From: Xestospongia bergquistia
Taxonomy: Eukaryota; Porifera; Demospongiae; Haplosclerida; Petrosiidae
Length of the DNA: 64,000 nt
NCBI GenBank assembly: GCA_963965975.1
Contig: OZ014413.1
Location: 4,784,001 to 4,848,000 of the forward strand
Direction: 5' to 3'
Shown here: positions 27,557-37,254 of the stretch, one piece after another
Layout: the number at the start of each line of letters is the position of its first letter
Position numbering within the stretch: position 1 is the first letter of the stretch
Translations under genes and position numbers: made by a program
The notes under the pieces: model-generated
Told to the model about the DNA's origin: nothing
The model's database searches: none
The model's input: only the letters and a program-made list of their open reading frames with translations

Positions 27557-30500
27557 TTATGCACTGCTTGTAGAACTCAACAAAGACTCTCGATAGTTAC
27601 ATGATCCATAGAAAGAGCTACTGGTCTCACTTAATAGTGTGTGATGAGATTTGTTATGATATGAGATGATTTGATCACTACACCTTTGTCTCTTACTCTT
27701 TAATAGCTTTTGTTCTATACAGGAAACTAGATGAGATACCCAGCAAATATGGTATATTAAAATAACAAGGAATGTCATCAGAAAAAGAATGACTGATACT
27801 TCAATGATCACTGATGAAATACTAAATTCTCCCTGTCCTTCGTAGTACCACGTGGTTAGGAATAGAAAGAGCAGTATAAACATGACCCAACAGTCTAAGA
27901 TATTGAGCCATTTTGATTTAAAAGGCTTGACATAAGCTTGTAGAATAAGAAATGTTGCTAGCAAGGGAGACAAAATGAGGCAGATTTTTGTAGTTTGTGT
28001 TGGCCAGTAACTCAAGTAGACAATATACATTAAAATTAGTAGTAGTAGTCGACCTACAAACCAATGCTGTTTACCCTCCTTGTATGGAGCATGGATAGCT
28101 TCAATTACTGGTCGCAAATACTTGCTTGCTAAAACAGAACGACGAAGCGGTTTGGTTAAGATTAGTAGCAAGATATATGGCAACACACAAGCAATTGTAA
28201 TCAGAGAGGTAATGATCATTAAAATTAAGTGTGGTTGGCTACTGTATTTGATGGTGCCATCATAATACCACACTAAGAAAGGCCCTGCAGAATTTTCAGT
28301 GTATATTGTAGCATGCTGAAATACAGCTACTGTTTTAAGCACTAGCTTTGAGAATGAGAGATGTACAACAGTAACAAGTACTTGGACTGAGGAGTGAGCT
28401 ATTCTGTTGGACAGCCTATGAGAGAAACGACTAAGGATAATGAGGACAATAACTATCATCAAGAGATAGAGTGGAAATAGTAAACTGAGACCAGCTTTCC
28501 ATAACTCTGTCATGCCATTGTAAAAGCATAGAGGGAAGCCAATATCAAGATTGAAAAATGACAATGTAATGATTGAAAATCTTGCCACTCTCCATTCAAC
28601 AACCTTATTTTGTAAATAAAGTGATAGGAGGTCAATATATCCAGCATTAGCTGCTTGGGCATAGAATATGATGCCATTCAGTGTACCACTTGTAAGAGTG
28701 AATCTTAAAGCATATAATAAACATACCAAAAGGGGTCCTGCTACTATGTAGAGAAATGAGGTCAATATTGTATATCCTGAATGACAATGTCTGCATTCAG
28801 TTGAACCTAGTACCACACTAAGATTTGGTGGGCATCTACCACACAAAGTTTTTTCACGATTAAAGAGGCAGAGAGGAGTGCTATGTCCACTACTATCAAT
28901 TAAATCAATGCCCTTTGTGTGATTGATATGAAACACATTAGGTTTGGAATTAAAAGAGCAATACCCCAGAGGACATTGTAATGAACCTCCAAATGTTGTT
29001 ACATTGTCAACAGTCACATTTCCTATCCATGGGTTGCCTTTATTAGGTCTGGTAATTGTATTGTTCTGAAAATTAATTCTGCCCTTGGTACTGTTTTGTA
29101 TGTTGCATTTAAAGTGAGAGTGATGAAAGATCCTTGATAGCACTTGGCTGCACTCACATGCTCCTTTCTTCTTGTTTAGTTGAAACCCTATGGGACATGG
29201 GAGTATAGTGATGGTAATTGTTTGTATTCCTGGATGATGTGGTAAAGATAGCACTATTAATGCATCATAGACTCTTGTATCAGAATCACTCAAAATAGAA
29301 AGATCAACAGGAGTGCATCTTGATAATTTGTTCTCATTTAAAACAAAATCTACTTTGTGTTGAAGCCAAAGTTTTGGAACTGGATTGTAATGTTTTGTGT
29401 TATTGATAATAATTCTTGTATCCAGAGTTGACCAAACAGTATAATTGCCTTCATCAACTGCTGCAAAATAGCTTCGATATGATTGACCAGGATAAGAAGT
29501 GAGGTGAAGACGATTCCGACGTTTCTCACTATTGTTGCATGCATATAACTGGCTTGCTTTTGTTGAAACTTGTAAGAGGGAATTATTGCATGAGTTATTT
29601 AAGAGCTCAGTCCAATTGATTGACTGCAGTACTCTCTTATCACTACTAACAGAACAGGAATATATTGGATACGCATATATTGAGTTCCCAGAACTACTTG
29701 CTATATTTCCTGAAAATTTAACATCAATACCATCACTAATTTGTAAAACGCACTCTTTCTCAGAAGGTAATGTCTCTTTATATAGATGTAATGCTCCTCC
29801 AGATTGCTGTGCAATGTTGTTTTCAAACTTTGCTACAACTCCTTTCTCAAAATATACCCTACCCTGACCTGTAGATCTGATAGCAGCACCATTCATTGCT
29901 TGGTTTTTTTGAAATAAAACCTGACCATATAGATGAATGTCAGAATCTACTGCATGAATAACTGACCCACTATTATCACTGAACTGAGATTGATTTCCTC
30001 TTATTATAACATTCTCTATGGCATAAAATGAAAACATGCCAACCATTGAAATGATTTTATATTTGATATCTTCTCTGTTATTAGATGCAGTTGTGTCTTC
30101 TAATGTTATAAACACTTTACCACCAGGACTATTTGATTTATATTTCTCTGCAAATATACATGCCCCTGTTCCATGTCCAGTATATGGAGCCACATTATTT
30201 GTGAAATTTGACCTCTCAAAAAGAATTGTCATAGTAGATGAGGTCACAAGTCCAATATATACAGCACCTGTTGAAAACTTTGTGTTCATTATATTGTGGT
30301 CTTCAATTAGAGGATAATGTTTATTAAATACAGAATCTCTAACAAGTAGTGGTTGTACTTTATTATGTAGTGGGGTTAGATGAGGGACAAACCAATAGAA
30401 TGCTAGTCCTGCTCCATGACAAGGTGCAACATTGGTATTACGTTCAAACACAGTGTTCTCTATGATTGTTGTTCCATTATTCATAGCAGGTATTTCTTTG

Positions 30501-31396
30501 ACATAATGTAAAATCAACATGGCTCCAGCAACATCTCCGACATTACGTTTGAATGTAGCATTGTTAATTTGTACTTGCACAGTATAATTTGTCTGTGTAT
30601 ACAATATAGTCAATCCTGCAGAATTTGTAATGGACAGAGAGTCATTGTGAGGGTACATGTAGTTGTTTAGAGGGCATTCATCAATAAACTTTACATGAAA
30701 GTTATTTTCAAAGATGCAATTGATAAGAGAAACATTAGAAATATGGTCATAATCTATCATATAATTATCCATAAAATGTAGCATAAGTCCACTCCCAACA
30801 GTTATATTGTTAGAAGCTTCAAACCATGTTTCGCTGCTATCAGAGGTACTTACATTCAATAGAACTGAGTTGTATAAATTTATACCAACAATACCAAATC
30901 CTCTAGAGTAGTTGATGTGAACTAAAATCATACTGACCTCACAATGAACAAAGACTAAGGCAGCAGCATGAGAAGAAGTATAATACAGAGATGAACTATT
31001 TAAATACTCAATGACATCATCTGGTACGTTACTCAGACTTGTACCGCAATTTTCAAACACTATTCGTTCAATTCTCACTGTAGAATTAAAGAAAGCAAGA
31101 ATTTGTGTAGTCTTAGCTTCCTCATCATGATCACCACATGTACATTTAATAACAGCAGATGACTTGCTATTACTTTTTAGAGTAATACTATTCCCCGAAT
31201 TAACCAAACAGGCTGCACCAGTATGATTGAGGCTATAATCACTTTCACTCTTTAGTTCTAAGAGAAGATCGCCATGCCTGCTATTGCAAAGGTACCATTC
31301 CAATTGCTGAGAGGAATTAACGAAAACTGCTGCTGAGTAGAAAGGAGAGTTTAGTAGTGCCAATAAAATAAGCAATGTTGTTAATATAACAGACAT
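27557..31396 (-). CDS. Intronless secreted beta-helix ectodomain plus multi-pass membrane protein
   Basis: I do not know a named function. The single open frame of 1279 residues starts at ATG 31396 with a signal peptide (MSVILTTLLILLALL, then SAA). Residues of about 70-590 look like a right-handed parallel beta-helix: many N-x-S/T sites, 'F.N...' rungs, and late repeats such as NGAAIRSTGQGRVYF and QQSGGALHLY that resemble Pmp/adhesin rungs. Cys-rich segments follow (CPIGFQ...CECSQ, then LCGRCPPNLSVVLGSTECRHC at about 850). The C-terminal third holds roughly eight hydrophobic segments (about 870-1220), with TSGTLNGIIFYAQ between the first two, and a short Ser-rich cytoplasmic tail. The layout suggests a cell-surface receptor or adhesion protein. 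I associate this architecture with expanded sponge families. A 3'-truncated copy lies at 33792-34147. Confidence 0.85.
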   Translation of the reverse strand: MSVILTTLLILLALLNSPFYSAAVFVNSSQQLEWYLCNSRHGDLLLELKSESDYSLNHTGAACLVNSGNSITLKSNSKSSAVIKCTCGDHDEEAKTTQILAFFNSTVRIERIVFENCGTSLSNVPDDVIEYLNSSSLYYTSSHAAALVFVHCEVSMILVHINYSRGFGIVGINLYNSVLLNVSTSDSSETWFEASNNITVGSGLMLHFMDNYMIDYDHISNVSLINCIFENNFHVKFIDECPLNNYMYPHNDSLSITNSAGLTILYTQTNYTVQVQINNATFKRNVGDVAGAMLILHYVKEIPAMNNGTTIIENTVFERNTNVAPCHGAGLAFYWFVPHLTPLHNKVQPLLVRDSVFNKHYPLIEDHNIMNTKFSTGAVYIGLVTSSTMTILFERSNFTNNVAPYTGHGTGACIFAEKYKSNSPGGKVFITLEDTTASNNREDIKYKIISMVGMFSFYAIENVIIRGNQSQFSDNSGSVIHAVDSDIHLYGQVLFQKNQAMNGAAIRSTGQGRVYFEKGVVAKFENNIAQQSGGALHLYKETLPSEKECVLQISDGIDVKFSGNIASSSGNSIYAYPIYSCSVSSDKRVLQSINWTELLNNSCNNSLLQVSTKASQLYACNNSEKRRNRLHLTSYPGQSYRSYFAAVDEGNYTVWSTLDTRIIINNTKHYNPVPKLWLQHKVDFVLNENKLSRCTPVDLSILSDSDTRVYDALIVLSLPHHPGIQTITITILPCPIGFQLNKKKGACECSQVLSRIFHHSHFKCNIQNSTKGRINFQNNTITRPNKGNPWIGNVTVDNVTTFGGSLQCPLGYCSFNSKPNVFHINHTKGIDLIDSSGHSTPLCLFNREKTLCGRCPPNLSVVLGSTECRHCHSGYTILTSFLYIVAGPLLVCLLYALRFTLTSGTLNGIIFYAQAANAGYIDLLSLYLQNKVVEWRVARFSIITLSFFNLDIGFPLCFYNGMTELWKAGLSLLFPLYLLMIVIVLIILSRFSHRLSNRIAHSSVQVLVTVVHLSFSKLVLKTVAVFQHATIYTENSAGPFLVWYYDGTIKYSSQPHLILMIITSLITIACVLPYILLLILTKPLRRSVLASKYLRPVIEAIHAPYKEGKQHWFVGRLLLLILMYIVYLSYWPTQTTKICLILSPLLATFLILQAYVKPFKSKWLNILDCWVMFILLFLFLTTWYYEGQGEFSISSVIIEVSVILFLMTFLVILIYHICWVSHLVSCIEQKLLKSKRQRCSDQIISYHNKSHHTLLSETSSSFYGSCNYRESLLSSTSSA

Positions 31397-32300
31397 TTTA
31401 AATTGAACTAAAGATACAAATAAACGATAGTTAATTTTGTTAAGTCCGTGCTGTCAAATCCAAGAGTCGCAAAATATAACTGTCTATGCATTCGACTAGT
31501 CTAGAATAGTAGCTTTATATATTTTCTTGTTTGGACTTGTTGTTATTGTCTTGAGGCATTGTGTATACATCAACTGTGGTTGTTTTATGACGAACTGAAA
31601 CCAACACTTCGAATAAAAACATCTTTATAATTTTAATACAGAACAATGAGGTCAGGGGAAGGATTGGAATGTCCCATGACATACGGGGTGCGTGATTTTA
31701 CAGAGACATGCACTGTTATGTATTTGACATCACACTTATGTTTATAAACATGTCCATTGTTTGAATGATCCAATTAGAAATAAGAACACCTTGTAATGTA
31801 CTCCCGCCACTACCTAGCCCTTACCTTTAAGCCTGAATGAACTCTTTTAAATTAATATCAATTTATTATGATCATCCATCCTTTTACATAATTTATTATG
31901 ATGTTAATCCTATATAAACTATTCAGATGGTGATTTTGAGTCTATTAGAATTTTAATGTTATTATTATATGCATATACATAGTTACATACTAATAGGTGT
32001 TAGCAAAACAATACAATAATGCTAAGTTATGTATTAATGATATATTAATCATGTATTGATGATGTAATATGTGATGTGTTAACAATTTGTTAGTACTTCT
32101 CACTCAATACTCAGCAATTACATAACAGTTAAAATAAAATTATAAAATAACTTACAAACATGTCAATGTTTCATAGAACATATTAAAAATACAAGTTATT
32201 ATAACTGATAACTGTGATACTAAGGCTATAAAATAGTATAAAAATAAATGAAGTTAAATTACGTATACTATATAAAATATGCAGCAAGAACACACAAACA
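31397..32300. other. Promoter/intergenic region of the beta-helix gene, also present as a second copy
   Basis: The stretch is AT-rich and non-coding. It recurs at 34148-34925 with high identity because it belongs to the tandem duplication. A block of about 155 bases at roughly 31653-31809 is missing from the second copy, whose flanks join cleanly. I saw no terminal inverted repeats in the block, so insertion or deletion cannot be decided. Confidence 0.7.
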
Positions 32301-33775
32301 TTACTCTTCTTTGTATTCCTTTCCATTGGCCAATCTGTCTTCAGAAGTTACAAAAATCTGAGTCATTGCAAACTCCTCGGGTTTTGTGTCACCTTTTCTA
32401 ATGTCACCATTTTCTTTTGGCTCATCTGATTCTTTTTCTTTAAAACAACAAGGAAGTAGTTGCTCTTTAGTTTTAGTTTTAAAGACTAGTATGGAATATG
32501 TTGTTGATGAGATCAAAACGATGCAGAATCCTACCCACAAGAGAACATAGGTCTTGAAAAAGAGAGCTAATAAGAAACCAAGTAAGTAACCACCAGCCAG
32601 ACCCATTCGAATAGTACTATAAGCTGCTTCCTGATTATCTTGGAAAATGATCCCAACTAAACCTAAAGTCAAAAAGGAGACACTATTATAAAGTTTATAC
32701 TTATTAAAGCAAATAAGTTAGCTAGGAGAAAACACATGGAAACCCTACAAGTGGTTTTACAATCTATGAGGAAATGACATTATAAATATGTGTATCATTG
32801 CAAACAATTCTGTTATTATTCATTGTATGTGAACTTCACATGACATTTTCACAGCTTACAGTTGATATGACTTACACATACTCTTAATAATAACTGATAG
32901 TCATGTATGGCCATGGAAATGTGATAACATTATCACATGGATATACTAGCACTGCCAATTAGAAGTATGCACATAATAATAATGTAGTTATAATCTTATG
33001 ACTATTTACCAAATACAGTACAAATATCTGATGACTTACTTTGGAGGCACAGAATGCCATATGCCTTCACATAGACCAAATATAGCTGTTGGTACAAAAG
33101 CTATAACGTAGCTTGGTTCTTTCTCCCAGAATATTAAAAACAGCACCATAGCCAACATGACAAGAGAGAAAGTATAAACTATGATAAACTGGGGAATGCA
33201 TTTAGTTAATCGGCCACCAACCACAGCTGAGAGACCACTACATATACCATAAGTCATAGCAACCAATCCGATCCAGTGCACACCAATACAATCAGAAACA
33301 TATTTCTATTGTGAATATAAACATTGTTGATATGAACGCTATCTTAACTAACCTTGATAAAATGTCCAATAACAAATGATGTTAAAAACCCATCTAAAAC
33401 CATCATTGGTATTAGCATATATATTTTCCGATGAGTGAAAATCTCAAAGGTAGATTTAATTGGTTCCTTAATATAATGCTTCATAGCTACGATTCTTGTA
33501 TCAGTACCAAAATGATCAATAAAAGATAAACATATGACAAGAGAGAGTATATCGAGTAACACAAAGACTGCTATCAAACTGTACACATATGAATTATCTA
33601 TATCACCAGCTTCTGTGTTGTTACAGACATCACCTAGAGGCATCACTATTCCACCCTTGTTGAGAGCTAGCTCCCCAGTGAACAATATGATTGTGGTAAC
33701 CAAGTTACCTGGAATATAGGAGAGTTTAAAAAACATGGTATGTATGCCAGTAAACAAGGTGACCAAGTAGTTTGG
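32301..33775 (-). pseudogene. 5'-truncated UNC93A-like pseudogene
   Basis: This copy of the intact UNC93A-like gene keeps exon 3 (32301-32662), exon 2 (33040-33305) and the last 423 bases of exon 1 (33353-33775). It lacks the start codon and about the first 180 residues, where the duplication junction joins it to a beta-helix gene fragment. Exon 2 is 266 bases long against 265 in the intact copy. One extra A directly before the GTAAGT donor shifts the reading frame after HSVPP. Splice sites are otherwise conserved. The open frame running in from the beta-helix fragment stops at 33726. All of this points to a non-functional copy, although it could still be transcribed from the duplicated beta-helix promoter. 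Confidence 0.88.
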
Positions 33776-33791
33776 AATGTAACTCAGATTT

Positions 33792-34147
33792 GTAACTCAG
33801 ATTTGTACCGCAATTTTCAAACACTATTCGTTCAATTCTCACTGTAGAATTAAAGAAAGCAAGAATTTGTGTAGTCTTAGCTTCCTCATGATCACCACAT
33901 GTACATTTAATAACAGCAGATGTGTTGCTGTTACTTTTTAGAGTAATACTATTCCCCGAACTAACCAAACAGGCTGCACCAGTACGATTGAGGCTATAAT
34001 TACTTTCACTCTTTAGTTCTAAGAGAAGATCGCCATGCCTGCTATTGCAAAGGTACCATTCCAATTGCTGAGAGGAATTAATGAAAACTGCTACTGAGTA
34101 GAAAGGATAGTTTAGTAGTGCCAATAAAATAAGCAATTGTTAATATA
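33792..34147 (-). pseudogene. 3'-truncated copy of the beta-helix membrane gene
   Basis: The copy matches the first roughly 120 codons of the 27557-31396 gene. The original ATG at 34147 is followed by a 2-base deletion within codons 7-8 (AACAATTGC against AACAACATTGC), which throws the signal peptide out of frame. Downstream sequence still reads as the family in the other frame until it crosses into UNC93 sequence and stops at 33726. It lacks the membrane part entirely, so it is a duplication by-product, not a secreted isoform. Confidence 0.88.
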
Positions 34148-34925
34148 ACAGACATTTTAAATTGAACTAATAAACGATAGTTAATTTTGTTAAGTCCGTG
34201 CTGTCAAATCCAAGAGTCTCAAAATATATATAACTGTCTGTGCATTGACTAGTCTAGAATAGTAGCTTTATATATTTTCTTGTTTGGACTTGTTGTTATT
34301 GTCTTGAGGCATTGTGTATACATCAACTGTGGTTGTTTTATGATGAACTGAAACCAACACTTTGAATAAAAACATCTTTATAATTTCAATAAATACAGAA
34401 CAATGAGGTCCACCACTATCTAGCCCTTACCTTTAACCCTGAATGAACTCTTTTAAATTAAAATATCAATTTATAATGATCATTATTTTTTTTACATAAT
34501 TTACTATGATGCTGATCCTACAATAACTATTCAGATGGTAGTCTATTAGAATTTTTAATGATACTATTATATGCATATACATAGTTACATACTATAATAG
34601 GTGTGAATCATGTTAGCAAAACAATATACAATAATGATAAGTTATGTATTAATGATATATTATTCATGTATTGATGATGTAATATGTGATGTGTTAACAA
34701 TTTGTCAGTATTTCTCACTCAATACTCGGCAATTATATAATAGTTAAAATAAAATTATAAAATAACTTACAAACATGTCAATAATCATTGAACACATTAA
34801 AAATACAAGTCATTATAACTGATAACTGTGATACTAAGGCTATAAAGTAGTATAAAAATCAATAAGTTAAAATACATATACTACACTATAATACAAAATA
34901 TGCAGCAAGCTAGAACACATAAAAA
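34148..34925. other. Duplicated intergenic region between the beta-helix fragment and the UNC93A-like gene
   Basis: This is the second copy of 31397-32300, lacking the block of about 155 bases. It is non-coding and AT-rich, and it includes the 3' flank of the intact UNC93A-like gene. Confidence 0.65.
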
Positions 34926-36979
34926 TTAGTCTTCCTTGTATTCCTTTCCATTGGCCAATCTGTCTTCAGAAGTTACAACAATCTGAGTCATTGCAAACTC
35001 CTTGGGTTTTGTGTCACCTTTCCTAATGTCACCATTTTCTTTTGGCTCATCTGATTCCTTTTCTTTAAAACAACAAGGAAGTAGTTGCTCTTTAGTTTCA
35101 GTTTTAAAGACTAGTATGGAATACGTTGTTGACGATATCAAAACGATGCAGAATCCTACCCACAAGAGAACATAGGTCTTGAAAAAGAGAGCTAATAAGA
35201 AACCAAGTAAGTAACCACCAGCCAAACCCATTCGAATGGTACTATAAGCTGCTTCCTGATTATCTTGGAAAATGATCCCAACTAAACCTAAAGTCAAAAA
35301 AGGAGACAAATATTAATTAAATTTATACTAATAACCACTATTAAAGCAATTAAGTTAACTAGGAGAGAACACATGGAATCCTACAAGTGGTTTTACAAAT
35401 CACCTATGTAGTAGCTAAGGAAATGACATTATAAATATATGTATCATATGATATTGTAAATAATTCTGTTATTATTATTTGCATGTGAACATCACATGAC
35501 ATATTTACAACTTACAGTTGATATGACTTACACATACTCTTAATAATAACTGATAGTTATACATGGCCATGGAAATGTGATAACATTGTCACATGGATAT
35601 ACTAGCACTGCCAATTAGAAGTATGCACATAATAATAATGTAGTTATAATCTTATGACTATTTACCAAATACAGTACAAATATCTGATGACTTACTTGGA
35701 GGCACAGAATGCCATATGCCTTCACATAGACCAAATATAGCTGTTGGTACAAAAGCTATAACGTAGCTTGGTTCTTTCTCCCAGAATATTAAAAACAGCA
35801 CCATAGCCAACATGACAAGAGAGAAAGTATAAACTATGATAAACTGGGGAATGCATTTAGTTAATCGGCCACCAACCACAGCTGAGAGACCACTACATAT
35901 ACCATAAGTCATAGCAACCAATCCGATCCAGTGCACACCAATACAATCAGAAACATATTTCTATTGTGAATATAAACATTGTTGATATGAACACTATCTT
36001 AACTAACCTTGATAAAATGTCCAATAACAAATGATGTTAAAAACCCATCTAAAACCATCATTGGTATTAGCATATATATTTTCCAATGAGTGAAAATCTC
36101 AAAGGTAGATTTAATTGGTTCCTTAATATAATGCTTCATAGCTACGATTCTTGTATCAGTACCAAAATGATCAATAAAAGATAAACATATGACAAGAGAG
36201 AGTATATCGAGTAACACAAAGACTGCTATCAAACTGTACACATATGAATTATCTATATCGCCAGCTTCTGTGTTGTTACAGACATCACCTAGAGGCATCA
36301 CTATTCCACCCTTGTTGAGAGCTAGCTCCCCAGTGAAAAATATGATTGTGGTAGCCAAGTTACCTGGAATATAGGAGAGTTTAAAAAACATGGTATGTAT
36401 GCCAGTAAACAAGGTGACCAAGTAGTTTGGGTTCTCCTTGAGTTCTCGTGCTGAGTGTCTAGCTGTTGTGGTTACATGAACGTTAAGTGCAGCAAATAGA
36501 GGGCCTAGTCCAATACCAGCACAAATTGATCCAGGCACTAGTGTATACCACTGAGGGTAGAAGTTTGTTAATGAATAGACTGTTATAAGCGAAATGGAGA
36601 ACACTGCGGTGTATTTTGTTCCTAATATATCAATTATAGTGGGAACAAACAGACCAGACAACAAAAATACTCCATTCGTTATGGCTAATGTAGCCAGTCC
36701 CAAGCCTTCAGCATCATTGAGACTACTTTGAATACTATAAAGAGATATAATAGAGCTAAAAACGAACAAGAATGAGAGCCCAGCTCCAATTAGATTCTTG
36801 TATGCCCTAGCTCTTGTTGACCATGTACAACACCAACATGTTTCTTGCTCTTGCTCTAAACATGAAGGCTTTACGTGATCTTTATCATCGGTTATCTCTG
36901 GGACAACATCATCGGGAGGAGAAAACAAACTGATCTTCCTCAGCTCTTCAAGACTAATCGCTTCAGCAACTGAATCCAT
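34926..36979 (-). CDS. UNC93A-like MFS-fold membrane protein
   Basis: UNC-93 family proteins are multi-pass membrane proteins of the major facilitator fold; UNC93A's cargo is not settled. Three minus-strand exons give 532 residues: 36979-36008, 35960-35696, 35287-34926. I chose ATG 36979 (MDSVAEAISLEELRKI); the longer frame upstream begins at TTG. A soluble N-terminus of about 80 residues precedes the first membrane segment. Family marks are IQSSLNDAEGLGLATLA, NFYPQWYTLVPGSICAGIGL and, at the exon 2/3 junction, GIIFQDNQEAAYSTIRM. The charged C-terminal tail ends NGKEYKED. A 5'-truncated copy lies immediately downstream at 32301-33775. Confidence 0.9.
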
Positions 36980-37254
36980 TTTTGCTTGCTTTTCGCGAGG
37001 CCCACCCAAGACACTGAGCTACGCCCAACTGTAATAGTATTCATATTGCTATCAGGAGTGTGAGTTCAAAAACTAATCTTCTTATCTGGATTAATACCCT
37101 TATTACAATTATATTCACCACAAAACAAACATAATGCATACAAATATGGAACAAACACACATGCATAAGTGTGCACATACAAGTCAGTATCCTCTCCTTT
37201 CTAAAATCAAAATTAGACAAAAATACAGTAAATACTGGTTTATTCTGACATCAA

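Larger units (their letters stand above)
31029..36430. repeat. Tandem segmental duplication (two units of about 2.7 kb)
   Basis: Unit 1 spans 31029-33775 and unit 2 spans 33792-36430. Each unit holds the first part of the beta-helix gene, its upstream region, and exons 3, 2 and part of exon 1 of an UNC93A-like gene. Matched landmarks are 31396/34147 (start codons), 32301/34926 (UNC93 stops), 32662/35287, 33305/35960 and 33353/36008 (splice sites). The UNC93 match breaks at 33775/36430. The junction 33776-33804 carries a doubled 13-base GTAACTCAGATTT. Confidence 0.93.
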
